Of a DNA stretch of 64,000 nucleotides, positions 22,196-33,512 are shown one piece after another. The notes below the pieces were generated by a model. That model saw only the letters and a list, made by a program, of their open reading frames with translations. It made no database searches and was not told the origin of the DNA. Within the stretch, counting starts at the first letter, position 1. Each line of letters starts with the position of its first letter. The position numbers and the translations under genes were made by a program. This DNA comes from Romanomermis culicivorax. Taxonomy: Eukaryota; Nematoda; Enoplea; Mermithida; Mermithidae. The DNA lies in the NCBI GenBank assembly GCA_963922205.1, contig CAWUHX010000017.1, positions 434,001-498,000 on the forward strand. Reading direction: 5' to 3'.

Positions 22196-24117
22196 CAGTA
22201 CGGGACAAATTCGTTGCAGCACCAGTAATCTTTTGGTGAATGTCTTGGTGATATACTGGGTCCTTACTGGTAGAAATTTCGAGATGAAATGGTGGATTAC
22301 TGGTGCTTTACTGGTTGATAGTTTGGCGGCCATCACGCATTACTGGTGGATTACTGGTAACATGCTTCAATAAAATGACATGCATACTACTATTTATATG
22401 CAAGTAATCAATACAATGTCGGTAGTTTTGGCCTGCAGTCTGCTTTGCGTTTTTCTCCTTCACAAAAATACGGGCGTCCTCCATCCTCATGAATATACAG
22501 GACAAATTCGTTGCAGCACCAGTAATCTTTTGGTGAATGTCTTGGCGATATACTGGGTCTTTACTGGTAGAAATTTCGAGATGAAATAGTGGATTACTAG
22601 TGCTTTACTAGTTGATAAGTTTAGCGGCCATGACGCATTACTGGTGGATTACTGGTAACATACTTCAATAAAATACGTACACATACCATACCTGTAAGAC
22701 CTCCGACCAGTTGGGGGGGGTAAATCCGAAATTTTGGGGGGGGGTAGGAAAAAGTCGAAACTTTCCCCAGAAAAGGCCAAAAAACATACACTTTTTTGGA
22801 AATTTTTTTAATTTTTTCCAAACTGGGAGGGTTGGGGGGGAAATGATTTTGGGTACAGGGTTGGCCAAGTTGGGGAGGGGTCCCCCCCAACCCTCCCGCC
22901 CCCCAAGTACAGGTATGACACATACTATTTATATGCAAGTAATCAATACAATGTCCATAATTTTAGCCTTCTATCTGCTTTGCGTTTTTCTCCTTCTCAA
23001 AAATACGGGCGTCAGCCATCCTCATGAACATAAATGGAGCAAAAAAGAGAAATGGCGTTTTATTGTGGTCGTTCTGCCACTTAGCATTAAAGCTACCTTA
23101 CAATTTTAGTGAAATTAAACTGACACTGCATGCATCAATGTAGTGTTTTCATCTATGTTTTGATTTATCCACCACTCATTTATTTGTATTTATCCGTTTT
23201 TATTTTGAATTGATAACTTTTCCAAAAGCAATCAAAATGTACATTTTTAATTCTGCTATTATCATATTACTTGAACTGATTTATTTACACTTTACATGAA
23301 AAATAATAACTAAAATAGTATTGGTGCCTGAAGTTACAGAAAAGTTCTATAAACAAAGACTGTATCACTCTCAGTTGATGAAATGTGCTTCTGGCCAAAT
23401 CAAGACACACATCAGAAATTAAATACCCACTATTGTTTATACACATGAACATTATAGAACATCAACCTTTGAGTATATTTATCCGGAAAATTCAGGTTGA
23501 AAACTAGAAATAGTTATTATTTTCCAACATTTGCTCAATGTTCACCTTTCCCAAGTATAGGAAACCGAAAAAAATTTAAAAAGAAAACAAAAATCACACA
23601 AAAATTACACAAATTCCTTCTATCTGAAAATTGATGGTCATAATCTTCCCAATTTGATGACATTAAGGTATGCATTGCAAAATGCGTCTAAACTGAAAAC
23701 CTACAAAGCAAGTACCAGTTCATATTTAACTAGAAGTATTCAGTAGCTGAAATGCTCAGTGGCTGAAACAGACACAATAAAAAGCCATTCCTCCTTTCTG
23801 GTCTTTTTTCGTTACACAATTTTTAGGCGATTCATTAATATCCATGAAGATGGTGGATGCCAATATTTTTGTGAAGGAGAAAAATGCAAAGCAGACTGAA
23901 GGCCAAAAATATGGACATTGTATTAATTACTTGCATATAAATAGTATGAGTTTATTGAAGTAAGTTACCAGTAATCCACCAGTAATGTGTCATGGCTGCC
24001 AAACTATCAACTATAGTAAAGCACCAGTCGAAATTTCTACCAGGAAAGACCCAGTATGTAATCACCAAGACATTCACCAAAATATTACTGGTGCTGCAAC
24101 AAATTTGTCCCATACTG
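22196..24117. mobile_element. Tc1/mariner-like non-autonomous element, copy a
   Basis: TA-flanked CAGTACGGGACAAATTCG ... AAATTTGTCCCATACTG. The word ACTGG/CCAGT recurs many times in the arms (CACCAGTAATC, GATTACTGG). The left arm (about 300 bp) is present twice in tandem, at 22196-22495 and again from 22496. The second arm is interrupted by a CATACCTGTA MITE. The middle (23040-23760) matches copy b in reverse orientation. No transposase reading frame survives. Confidence 0.8.
22687..22917. mobile_element. CATACCTGTA MITE, copy 3
   Basis: CATACCTGTA ... TACAGGTATG with perfect duplications ACACATAC (22679-22686, 22918-22925), inside the Tc1-like copy a. Confidence 0.92.
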
Positions 24118-24439
24118 TACTTCTCGCCTTGCACCCATAGAGTTTATGTTTAATCAAAATATGAGTTCCATCATCCATAATGGGTTGATTCGAAGTAGGT
24201 ATGCATCAGATTCGGATAAACCCCTCTGAACTGCGATCAAAGTACAACTGGTCACTTGCAGTCCATCCGGCTGAGAATTAATTTTGACAGCTTACAATTA
24301 ATTGTTTACCATTACAATTGGTTGGATTTTTTCAAGTGATTTTTGGTTAAGGAATATGATTTTAATCTAATCCTCATTAGTTTTGTTGCAGTATATACAA
24401 TACCAGTCTTTTTTTTGAAGCCAGACTTTCTGTGACTAT

Positions 24440-25545
24440 CATAGTTTTTTTTAGCATTTTACAAGCCATGGCTTGTTGGACTGACAAAATGGCTTGTAGA
24501 ATTTTTGTCTAACAAGCCAAAATGGCTTGTCAGAATTTTTTGAGTCATGTGTTTGATCATATCGGATACAGAAAAGATGCATTTTCGTGCATTTTAGATG
24601 GTCATAATCTCAAAATTTTCCGGCGCTTCGCGCCGGTTATGACTTAAATAGGCATTATTATTTATTTCCTCTTCAGGCGCTGCTTCTAACATGTCTACCT
24701 TCACTTATCATTTAATCTTTAATAGTTTTAATCATCTTAAACGTATTATCTCATGTTTTAATTGGTAATCTTCAATATTTCATCTTGATATTTAATGAAG
24801 ATTCACATTTTTCCCTTGATACACTTTTTGAGAAAGATCAATACGTCAAGTCTGTAAACTTTTTGAAGCGATTATTCCTTTCTTAATGTAAAATCAATTC
24901 AAAAGCTTCATGGAAGTAGTTTTCGGAAATTTCTACTCTTCTTACTCATATCTTTTTGGCCAAGTTCATGAGAGTGTGAGAATAAATTAATGATTTTAAA
25001 ATTTTTCAAACATAAAATTCTAGAAATTACAACTTTTGAACAGAAAATTTGAATCTAATTCTTCAAATAAGTGTTTGAAAAATTGATTTTCCAGCATCGC
25101 AGAATGTCAATACCCAAAAAAATTTTCAGGCGTTTCAGACAGGAAAGATTAATAGCTTTTTTGAGCTCTCACTTGTCATCATAGAGGATTTAACCGCCGA
25201 TTTCTCGTGTAATTCAAAGTTATTATGTTCTTGGATAGTTTGCTGGAAAATTTGTTCCACAATGCTTGTAGATTCGACTTCGATCAAACTCAAAAATTTC
25301 AAATGTTTCCAGAATTTTAATGAATTAACGGCTCTAAAATGTCATTGAATAAATGTTGAATGACATCTCTTTTTTGATCGATTGCCATTATGCTCAATAC
25401 ATTTCTTTAAAAAATAACCTAGCATTGGAATTGATTCACATATACTGATATTATAAAATTGGCTTGTAAAAATTTGGAATGGCTTGTAGAATTTTAGGTC
25501 AACAAGCCACTTGGCTTGTGACTCGTAGGTCAAAAAAAACCCCTG
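24440..25545. mobile_element. hAT-like MITE R2a (TGGCTTGT words)
   Basis: Starts CATAGTTTTTTTTAGC and ends CAAAAAAAACCCCTG with perfect duplications GTGACTAT (24432-24439, 25546-25553). Words ACAAGCCA/TGGCTTGT occur about four times at each end. Palindrome CCGGCGCTTCGCGCCGG at 24620-24636; the right-hand counterpart near 25129 is decayed. Body shared with the elements at 30415, 37619, 43764 and 60358. Confidence 0.92.
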
Positions 25546-25947
25546 GTGACTATAACTCACAAAATCTTCACCCCTATTAGGTCTTTGGCCTTTTGCTGGA
25601 GTCTAGAAAATGATTAACATGAATTGCAATCTGCTTAGAAATAAAGAATTGGCTAGTCAAAAACAGTTTCTCATCAAGCATAAGATTTTTATCATTCGGT
25701 GGGTGTATATAGCAAAGCTTGAAAATCGTGAAACAAGTCATGGAAAAATTTAACAGAGCACACATCCCAAGTGGTGGTGATCTTTCTATTCATCAAGTTG
25801 TGCTAGCAGCAACCCAAAAGTTCAACAGTGTTATTTTGCACTGTATTATGAGGTTTGGAGTTCAGGATTACTTGCTTGTTCACTTGCAGGAAACACTCAT
25901 AGATTAGAGTACTTCTTTTTCAACAGGTTCTGGATTAACTTTCCATA

Positions 25948-27502
25948 CAGTACGGACAAATTTGTTGCAGCACCAGTAATCTTTTGGTGAATGTCTTGGC
26001 GATGTACTGGGTCTTTACTGGTAGAAATTTTGAGATGAAATAATGGATTACTGGTGCTTTACTAGATGATAAGTTTGGCGGCCGTGATGCATTACTGGTG
26101 GATTACTGGTAACATATTTCAATAAAATGCACGCATACTGTTTAAATGCTAGTGATCAATACAATGTCTGCAGTTTTTGCCTTCAGTCTGCTTTGCGTTT
26201 TTCTCCTTAACAAAAATACAGGCGGCCACCACCCTCATGAATATTAATGAATTGAGAAGCATTTAGTTGTTTTCTCGCCTAAAACTTGTGTAATGAAAAA
26301 AGACCAGAAAGGAGGAATGACTTTTTATTATGACTGTTTCAGCCACTGAGCATTTCAGCTACTGAATACTTCTAGTTAAATATGAACTGGTACCTGCTTT
26401 GTAGGTTTTTAGTTTAGACTCATTTCAAGATGCAAAATATAATGTCATCAAATCAGAAAGATTATGACCATCAATTTTCAGATAGAAGAAATTTGTGCAG
26501 TTTCTGTGTGACTTTTGTTTTCTTTTTAAATTCTTTTCCGTTTCCTACTTGGGAAAGGTGAACATTGAGCAGGCTGTGTTCAGGCAAATGACAGCCCAAG
26601 TGAAGAGTTTTTTGACCAAATATCTTATAGTTCCTTATGCTTATGGTTCCTGTTGAGAACCATAGCGAAAGCTATTTTAAGCTTTCATCAAAAGCGAAAG
26701 TTATTTTAAGCTTTCATCAAAAAGCCAATTATAGGTGTGCATTAAAGTTTGAGGCATACTGAGATGTGATCTATTTTTAAATGTAAAAAAACTATAATTC
26801 TTTCCAGTTTTCAACCCAAATTCTCCAAATAAATATACTTAAAGGTTGCTGTTCTATCATGTTCATGTGTATAAACAATAGTGTGTTATTTAATTTCTGA
26901 TGTGTGTGTCGATTTGGCCACAAGCACATTTCAGCAACTGAGACTGATACAGTCTTTGTTTATGGAAGTTTTCTGTAACTTCAGGCACCAATATTGTTTT
27001 AGTTATTATTTTTCATGTGAAGTGTAAACAAGTCAGTTCAAGTAATACGGCAATAGTAGAATTAATGAAGTGCACATTTTGATTGCTTTTGGAAAAGTCA
27101 CCAATTCAAAATAAAAATGGATAAATACAAACAAATGAGTGGGGTATAAATCAAGACATATGTATATGAAAACACTACATTAATGCATGCAGTGTCAGAT
27201 TAATTTCACTAAAATTGCAGGGTAGCTTAAATGCTAAGTGGCAGAATGCCCACAATAAAATGCCCTTTCTCCTTTTTGCTTCATTTATATTCACGAACAT
27301 ATTTTTGTGAAGGAGAAAAATGCAAAGCAGACTGATGGCCAAAACTATGGACATTGTATTGATCACATGCATATAAATAGTATGCGTGTATGTTACCAGT
27401 AATGTGTCATGGCGGCCAAATAATCAACAAGTAAAGACCCAGTATATCACCAAGACATTTAATAAAAGATTACTGGTGCTGCAACAAATTTGTCCCGTAC
27501 TG
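25948..27502. mobile_element. Tc1/mariner-like non-autonomous element, copy b
   Basis: TA-flanked CAGTACGGACAAATTTG ... CAAATTTGTCCCGTACTG. The two arms are inverted repeats of roughly 300 bp rich in ACTGG words. The interior is in the opposite orientation to that of copy a. GCTTTCATCAAAAAGC-type short repeats near 26690-26730. No intact coding region. Confidence 0.85.
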
Positions 27503-27789
27503 TAGCTTTAAGTGGTTAATGGTCTATCTTCAAGTCCTCTATCTTGTTTTTGCAGTTAAAATTGTTTCACACACAAAACATGATCTGGTGCCAAGAATTA
27601 AGTCATCTGGTACCAGAGTCACATCATCCGATACCGAGTTGAATCCAGTTGAACCTATTGTCCAGATATACCTCTTCCTTGAGCTTCAGCCTTGAGAATT
27701 ATGTTGTTACGTCTTATAATCACTCATGTCAAAGTTTCATCAATAAAAAAATCCATAGGCAGCTCCTAGAATAGTTCAGGAATCACTGG

Positions 27790-28022
27790 CATACCAGTTA
27801 TTGTGGGAGAGCTGGGGTCGACCACCACTCACAACTTGGTTGAACCCTTTACCCATCAGAACCCCCACCAACCCTATACCCAAACTCCCCCCCCCCCCAC
27901 ACACTTGGAAAAATTGGGGAAAAAATTACTTTTTGGGAAAATTTTCGAATTTTTTTGCGTTTTTTGGACCAACACACCCAAATTTTTGGATCCCCCAGCG
28001 GGTCGGACCTCTTACAGGTATG
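27790..28022. mobile_element. CATACCTGTA MITE, copy 4
   Basis: CATACCAGTT ... TACAGGTATG with perfect duplications ATCACTGG (27782-27789, 28023-28030). The most diverged of the complete copies. Confidence 0.9.
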
Positions 28023-29590
28023 ATCACTGGTGCAAGCAGTCCCTATTACTTTTAGCTTTTGTTCACTAATATTGCTGATTAGGTTAGTATTTCCAGCATA
28101 TAATGATTTAAGTCTCGATTACTGTAGTTATCATCGCCGGGTGCTGAATAACCATGTGTCGTGCCACTGGTTATTCAGCACCTGGTGCTGAATAAAAAAA
28201 ATCATAGTGCTTGGTTATGCAGTGCTGGGTGCTGAATGCAAAAAAATAATGTAATACTGTTATAGAGTGCCGGGCGCTGCATAGCCCCTGCCATTTCAGA
28301 CATTTAAAACCCAATTTTCTGAGTTTTGGAGAGAAAATGAAAAGATTAATATGACTAGACAGTAATGTGTTCGGCGCCTAGCGCCGAAAATTTTTTCTGG
28401 ATTTCAATATTCAAGAATGCTGGAAAATGAATCTTTTGACCTTTTTTTTCCCAGACAGATGGTTTGATTTCTCAGTGAATTTAAAGAATTTTCAGTCAGA
28501 CAAACTAAAATTCAAAAACTAGGCAAGCCACTAAGATTCTGGATCATTCAATCTGCAAAAATTTTTAAACTCGAAAGGTTTTAATTACATGAAAAACAAA
28601 ATTTTTATGAAGATAGCAAAAAATTTTTGGGAAAATGACCCAGAAAAATGTTGATTTTTATCAAATTGTCTACAAACAATACAGAATCAAATATTTATCC
28701 ATAATATCTTGATAATCAGAACCTATAAGCACTAACTAGAATGATCTTTCAAACCGCACACCAGAATATTTTATTAAATTATAAATGAATTGAAACCCAG
28801 CGTGAAGCGCCTAAAAATTTTCACTTTCTTTCTGTTTTAGAACGCATGAAAATGCATCTCCAGACAGAAAAACCTTATACCTAATCAAAAGAGCAGTCTG
28901 GCCTCAAGTTGCACTGTGCAACTTAGCAGAAAAATTTGGTTGCACAGCGTGAAGTTTGGTTGCTGTGTGCAAAAAAAAACCCTGAGTATAATGATAACTA
29001 TTTTCCATCAGGTGCAGCCGTTAGCATATCTACTTCGACTTACTGATTAATGCTCAACACCTTCTATCAATCAATTCAGCTCGTTTCATTTTCTAATCAT
29101 TAACAGTCAATTATGTCACCGAAAGTAGAGATTTTTCATCAATTCTCTCAATTTTTTCTCTCGATGCTTGGAATTTTTTTTAACATTTGCAACCTGGACT
29201 TTTGCGTTTATTGAAGATGGAAATCAAAGACATCATTCTAGACTGCGATTTTAGAACTTCTGTTCACAAATATCTGTTGGAGTGATTTATTTTCCAGCTT
29301 TTTAGAATAGCAAAACTCGAAAATTTTTCTGAAAATTTTTTGGAAAAATTTTCTTTGAAACAAATTACACTTCATCAATTTGATTTCAATTTATTTCTCA
29401 ACGTCGTGAAGGTTCATTTTGCAAGGTTTTAGAAAATGAAAGTCCAGAAATTTTTCTGGTGCTCTGCGCCAGACCAAGAACTAAATAAAATTAGATTATT
29501 CTAATTGGAACCACAGAATCTTAATAGTAGATAAATTCATGGGAACTCTACCATTAACATGCTTTAACCGCTCCTGTAGAACACCAATAA

Positions 29591-31655
29591 GGTAAAGTGG
29601 GGTGACTTTGATCAGAGTATGGCATTTGATAACTAATTGAGATCAATAGGTCATTTTTGATGTGTAGACATAGACAACCTCACAGCAGAGATTGATACGA
29701 CCTGCTTTTTCAGCAGGTTGTTCCAATGTGCTATTGTAAGCACATTGTCCTTCAATCTTATATCATCAATGATGATATATGGTCCTTGCTGAGGTAACCC
29801 CAGTTTTTTCTGTCCGTGGACTTTCAACAGAACCCAATCTTGGTTTCTAAAAACCAGAAGTCTTAATTTTGCTATGAAAATGTTTCTTGCTGTCCTTAGC
29901 GGCTTCTGGTATGTTTTCGACTATACTTTCGTACAAATTTGTAAGATGGGTAGCCAAAACATACTTGTAAGCCTTGTAGTCATTTGGCATGACTATTTTA
30001 AGGGCAGCAGTGAAATAGATACCAAGATTAGCATCATACCCCCACAGCAGTGAAAATAGTGAAAATTTTGTTGCTGCGTTGGGTGTGGCATCATATGCAA
30101 ATACCCCTGCACTGAGGTACCTTGGCCATTTGTTATCTTCAATTCCAACTTTTCGCAGCTCTTTATTAGAGTTTGGTTAAATCTCTCAACTGTACCATTA
30201 CCCTGTGGGTGGTATGCAGTTGTGAAAATTTTTCTGCACTCTTAACAGTTTACATACTGCTTTCAAGATCTGAATTATATCCAGATCCTTTATCACTAAG
30301 CAGTTTTCTTAAAGTACCATGCCTAAATATCACATGCTCTAAGAATGCATCCACTAAAGTATCAGGAATCAATATAGCTTCAACCCATTTAGTGAAATAT
30401 TCCTGAAAGATAATCAGTGTTTTTTTCGCACTGTGCAAAATTTTTTCTGCTGGTGCAAAACTTTTTCTCAGTTTTTTTGCACCGTGCAAAAAAATTTTTA
30501 TTTCTGGAAAAAAATTTGGTGTTTTCATATGGAAAAGATACATTTTGGTGCATTTTAGTAGACCCAAATTTCAAAATTAAAAAAAATTATCGCCTTGGTT
30601 ATAACTTTAATAATCATCATTTTTTATTGTCAAGCTCAGGGGCGACTTTTAGCATGTCTACCTTCACTTATCACTATTTTTTAATAGTTGTCATCGTTTT
30701 AAACATATTATTTCATGTCTAATTGGCGATCTTCAATTATCATTATATTTAATGGAGGAAGATCCCCATTTCTCCTTCATACATTTTTTGAGAAAGATCA
30801 ACACATCAACTTGGTGCATATTAGAAGGTAATAATGTCAGAACTTTAATAATCATTATTATGTATGTATTACATATCTCAGACGCGGCTTTTAGAATGTC
30901 TACCTTCACCTATCATGTAATGTATAATAGTTTTCATCATCCCAAACGTATTATCTCATGTACAAAAAAACCTGTTTATAGTACAAAAAATTTTTTGGCA
31001 TGCAAAACTTTTTTGGTGATTTTTTTGCACTGTGCAAAAGAGCTCATGCAAAAAAACACTAAAGACAATGACATATGGGCAACGTTCCCTCAAGGGAGCA
31101 ATCCCTACATGTCCAGAGAGACAATATCCAAGGGTCCCTCTGGTTTAATGGGGATATGGAGATTTTACTGCGAGTAGCCACTTGGCAGACAGGGCAAAAC
31201 TTCATCCAATTTCTGATATCCTTTTCAATGCCAGGCCACCAGCACTGCTGTTTGACAACACTCAGTTCTTTCGAACCCTTGGTGTGTCATTATAACAGCT
31301 CTGTGGTATTGATGAAGAATGATGTCTCTAAGGGAATTTGGGACCATGATCTGATCATGGCCATGTCCCTCAGTTTCCCTATAAGGAACTCTGTTATCCT
31401 CATAGAATCCATTATGATACTTTGTGGTGCTTTTGACACCTAATCTTTCCCATATAGGTTTAAGATTAGTGTCTTTTTTTGGAATTGATATATAACCTTT
31501 AAATCTATTGGATAATTGGCCTTATCATCATCCCTCTCGTCATTCCCTCCTTCTTCCACCTCTTCAAACTCCTTTTCTCTATTCCGGAAAAGCCGAGCAA
31601 TATTTTCAACATCAATTAGTACTGATGTACCTGGTTCTTGATTTACTGTGCTCTG
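29591..31655 (-). pseudogene. Ty3/gypsy-like integrase region, decayed
   Basis: Minus-strand pieces in order: around 31360-31090 the integrase zinc-binding module (HQ-F-RT, then CWWPGIEKDIRNWMKFCPVC); after the MITE at 30415-31061, the catalytic core start (FQEYFTKWVEAILIPD) and a LLSDKGSGYNSDL stretch where the second catalytic Asp is expected; then GNGTVERFNQTL and a trailing domain to about 29640. Frameshifts and stops are frequent. No LTRs, gag or RT were recognised. Integrase normally joins retroelement cDNA to host DNA; this copy cannot. Removing the MITE brings the two halves back together. Confidence 0.78.
30415..31061. mobile_element. hAT-like MITE R2b (GTGCAAAA words)
   Basis: Starts CAGTGTTTTTTTTCGCACTG and ends CATGCAAAAAAACACT(A), flanked by AAGATAAT (30407-30414) and AAGACAAT (31062-31069), 7 of 8. 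Words GTGCAAAA/TTTTGCAC recur at both ends. It has the left part of the R2 body twice (CGGCTTTTAGCATGTCTACCTTCAC near 30650 and again near 30890), so it is rearranged. Inserted in the integrase relic. Confidence 0.85.
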
Positions 31656-31789
31656 ATCCTGATTTTGCTCGGATCCAAATCGAATCCGGATCCAAAAAAA
31701 ATCTGGTTTGGTGGATCCAGATCGGGTCCGGATCCAAATATTTAGGCAGATATCCACGGATCTGGATCTAGATACCCGGCCCATCCCTA
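31655..31789. mobile_element. Terminal fragment of a hAT1-type element
   Basis: Array of GGATCCAGATC/CGGATCCAAA repeats followed by GATACCCGGCCCATCCCTA, the same right terminus as hAT1 at 15384. The left end is missing. Confidence 0.7.
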
Positions 31790-32624
31790 GTATTCAGATC
31801 AAGTTATCCTGCAAAGTATGATATTAGCCCAAACTTCGAGTTAAAACTTTCCTCTAAACTGCTCGGAAATAAAAATTGTGAAAAATCCACGAACCTGAAG
31901 TACAAGACCATCGAACGGGTGAAATGAATTCCACCACTTGAGACCTGTCACTCACGTTCTCCAAATCATATGTCATGCAGCATAAAGTTTTAAAATTCTT
32001 TCGGTAACATCAACATTGTTTTGGTGAATTAATGCATATTCTCATTTATTAAGACAAAGGTTTGACCCATCGCCCTATACAATGCATTGAGTGGTATCGC
32101 ATATCACTGAAATTTTACGCATGAAATTCGGTTCCATGCATACCCTCAAAATATCTAGATTTTGAGCCCAACAGGGGAGTGTTGTTGCTATTTTTCACGT
32201 TTTTTCAAATTAACAGAACCCCTGTTGATTTTAAGCCCTGGGTTTGTATACTTATTGCTCCTTTCAGAGCACCCTACATTTTTAGTACAGTGCACTTTGC
32301 TATAGGATCATAATTAGTTTTCCTCAAATCATGGCATCCCATCCACGTGCATTGTCTAGATAATTGACAAAACATATTATTGCACAGAAGTCGTTGATGA
32401 AAATTTTAGAAACACATACTTGCTGTCCAACACTTATTGGATTCATCCCCCGCCTAAATTGGTATCATGGTCCATGCGCATCTATGACCTGCCATCTTTG
32501 ATGCAACTGTGCCAGGGAATTATAATTTTAAGTTTTGAGTACCCTTCTTACTGCTTGTGTCTCATATCAATATACAATGCGGAGAATATTTTAGCATTTA
32601 TCACGTTTTTATTGATTTCCTGCG
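31790..32624. other. Upstream region of VMA21
   Basis: No element or gene recognised. This should contain the VMA21 promoter, but I see no motif I would name. The 5' UTR extends an unknown distance upstream of 32625. Confidence 0.4.
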
Positions 32625-32772
32625 ATGAACAAAAACGTTGTTGCAGCAAAATTTGGTCCTCCCGCTGACCCGAAAACTGCAACTGCATTGAAGAAATTGC
32701 TCGTCGCAACTGTTTTGATCATCATTTTGCCCGTTTCGTCTTTGTTTCTTTCGAAGCATTACTTTTTCGAAA
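32625..32772 (+). CDS. VMA21: VMA21, exon 1
   Basis: Starts at ATG 32625 and encodes MNKNVVAAKFGPPADPKTAT followed by a hydrophobic helix (LLVATVLIIILPVSSLFLS, about residues 25-43) and KHYFFE, ending in phase 1 at a GAAA|GTGAGG donor. VMA21 is a small ER membrane chaperone needed to assemble the V0 sector of the vacuolar H+-ATPase. The layout (short cytosolic N-terminus, helix, KxYxFE, luminal loop, second helix) matches the family, and the 100-aa total is close to human VMA21 (101 aa). Confidence 0.9.
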
Positions 32773-32984
32773 GTGAGGATTTATATCATGACTTCTCAGT
32801 CATTATTTCGCATTGCACACACGAACCTGCATATGTTACATTTTATCTCTATCATCATTCACGGCTCAAACAACAATTGATAAGTAGAAAAATTGTGTGC
32901 AATGTTGATGTAGTATCAAGTTTCCAATTTTCCCTTTCAAAAATTTATCGTATTTCTTCTGATTTACCAATCTTTGCTTTTTAG

Positions 32985-33139
32985 AAATTTTTCACTGTCC
33001 GTCAGACGACAGTTTGATATATTCCGCCGTCGTTGCTGTTATTGTTGTGCATATAATTTTGGGCGCCTTCATTTATCTAGCCTGGGGAGAGAAAGACGAA
33101 TCGGAAATAACTTTTCAAAAAGAAGATAAAGCGGATTAG
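32985..33139 (+). CDS. VMA21: VMA21, exon 2
   Basis: Follows a 212-bp intron (acceptor TTTGCTTTTTAG), the only short intron in the window and free of transposons. Encodes the luminal loop and second transmembrane helix (YSAVVAVIVVHIILGAFIYL, about residues 62-81), then AWGEKDE and a charged tail ending FQKEDKAD. The loop and helix correspond to the YFYAAIVAVVAVHVVLALFVYVAW region of the human protein in pattern. The tail has no classical dilysine ER signal. Stop TAG at 33137-33139. Confidence 0.9.
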
Positions 33140-33216
33140 TTGCGACAAGTTAAGGCTAATTCGCCTCGTATCCATAAATTTCTCACATATAAATTTAATT
33201 GCTTATTCTCGTTATT
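33140..33216 (+). other. 77-bp VMA21-PDCD2 interval
   Basis: Between the VMA21 stop and the PDCD2 ATG. It contains no AATAAA and no AG within about 60 bp of the ATG, so neither a standard poly(A) signal nor an obvious trans-splice acceptor next to the start is visible. It is too short for a normal 3' UTR, terminator and independent promoter. Confidence 0.6.
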
Positions 33217-33512
33217 ATGTCTGATCGTTCAGTTGAGTTAGGTTACGCCGAAATACTGGACAACGTCAATTTAGTAAAAAGTCAATATTTCCCGTGTAAA
33301 ATAGGCGGAAAACCTGCCTGGCTTTCGTTTAAACCTTTGCCCGATTCGTTGACTTTAAAATGTCAAATATGCAAAGGACCCATGTGCTTTTTGTTGCAAG
33401 TATACGCGCCTGAGAATATGGAGCGGGCTTTTCATCGTACCGTCTTCCTGTTTGTGTGCCGCAACGGTGCTTGTTCGGAAATCAATTCGTCGAAAAATTT
33501 CGTGGCCTTGAG
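33217..33512 (+). CDS. PDCD2: PDCD2, exon 1
   Basis: ATG at 33217. Residues 1-99: VELGYAE, GGKPAWL (30-36), CQICKGPMCFLLQVYAP (49 on) and AFHR-VFLFVCRN. These are the N-terminal signatures of PDCD2 (VELGFAE, KVGGRPAWL, CELCGRPLSFLLQVYAP, AFHRCIFLFCC). PDCD2 acts as a dedicated chaperone for a small-subunit ribosomal protein during 40S assembly. Donor AG|GTAAAG leaves phase 2. In-frame codons upstream lack an ATG, so this start is preferred. The intron that follows is 6.9 kb. Confidence 0.93.

Larger units (their letters stand above)
22023..28293. mobile_element. Element W (TTATTCAGCGCC palindromic words)
   Basis: Starts GGCAGTGGTTATTCAGC and ends GCTGCATAGCCCCTGCCA, flanked by perfect TTTCAGAC (22015-22022 and 28294-28301). 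At each end three or four copies of the palindromic word TTATTCAGCGCC-GGCGCTGAATAA occur, with T/C variation. The uninterrupted target is visible in the R3' copy at 59780-59800. It holds two Tc1-like elements, the R2a MITE and a CATACCTGTA MITE. 24118-24431 and 25554-25945 are what is left of its own interior, with no recognised coding region. Confidence 0.78.
19740..28986. mobile_element. hAT-like element R3' (GTTGCAC words), host of the nest
   Basis: Starts CTCAGTGCTTTTT and ends ...TGCAAAAAAAAACCCTGAG, flanked by TATAATCA (19732-19739) and TATAATGA (28987-28994), 7 of 8. Words GTTGCAC/GTGCAAC recur in the left end (21875-21940) and right end (28910-28975). Palindrome TCGGCGCCTAGCGCCGA at 28371-28387. 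About 1 kb is the element itself; the rest is hAT2 and element W with their own contents. Its right half is shared with 59800-61600. Confidence 0.75.
19570..29590. mobile_element. R1-family element, copy 2, split by a 9.2-kb nest
   Basis: Left fragment 19570-19739 and right fragment 28987-29590 join into one R1 body: ...TCATGCCTATAATCA then TATAATGATAACTATTTTCCATCAGG, matching the uninterrupted copy at 18858-18900. Palindromes: CCGGCGCTTCGCGACG (19706, broken) and CTGGTGCTCTGCGCCAG (29456-29472). Everything between is a later insertion. Confidence 0.75.

Noticed and set aside
24462-24545. Regularly spaced short repeats, considered as a CRISPR-like array
   Set aside because: Units are 8-12 bp, irregularly spaced, present at both ends of a transposon, and the genome is eukaryotic.
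30417-30722. F/K-rich frames around 30250-30722
   Set aside because: Chance frames through word arrays of R2b; only the integrase pieces on the minus strand carry domain motifs.
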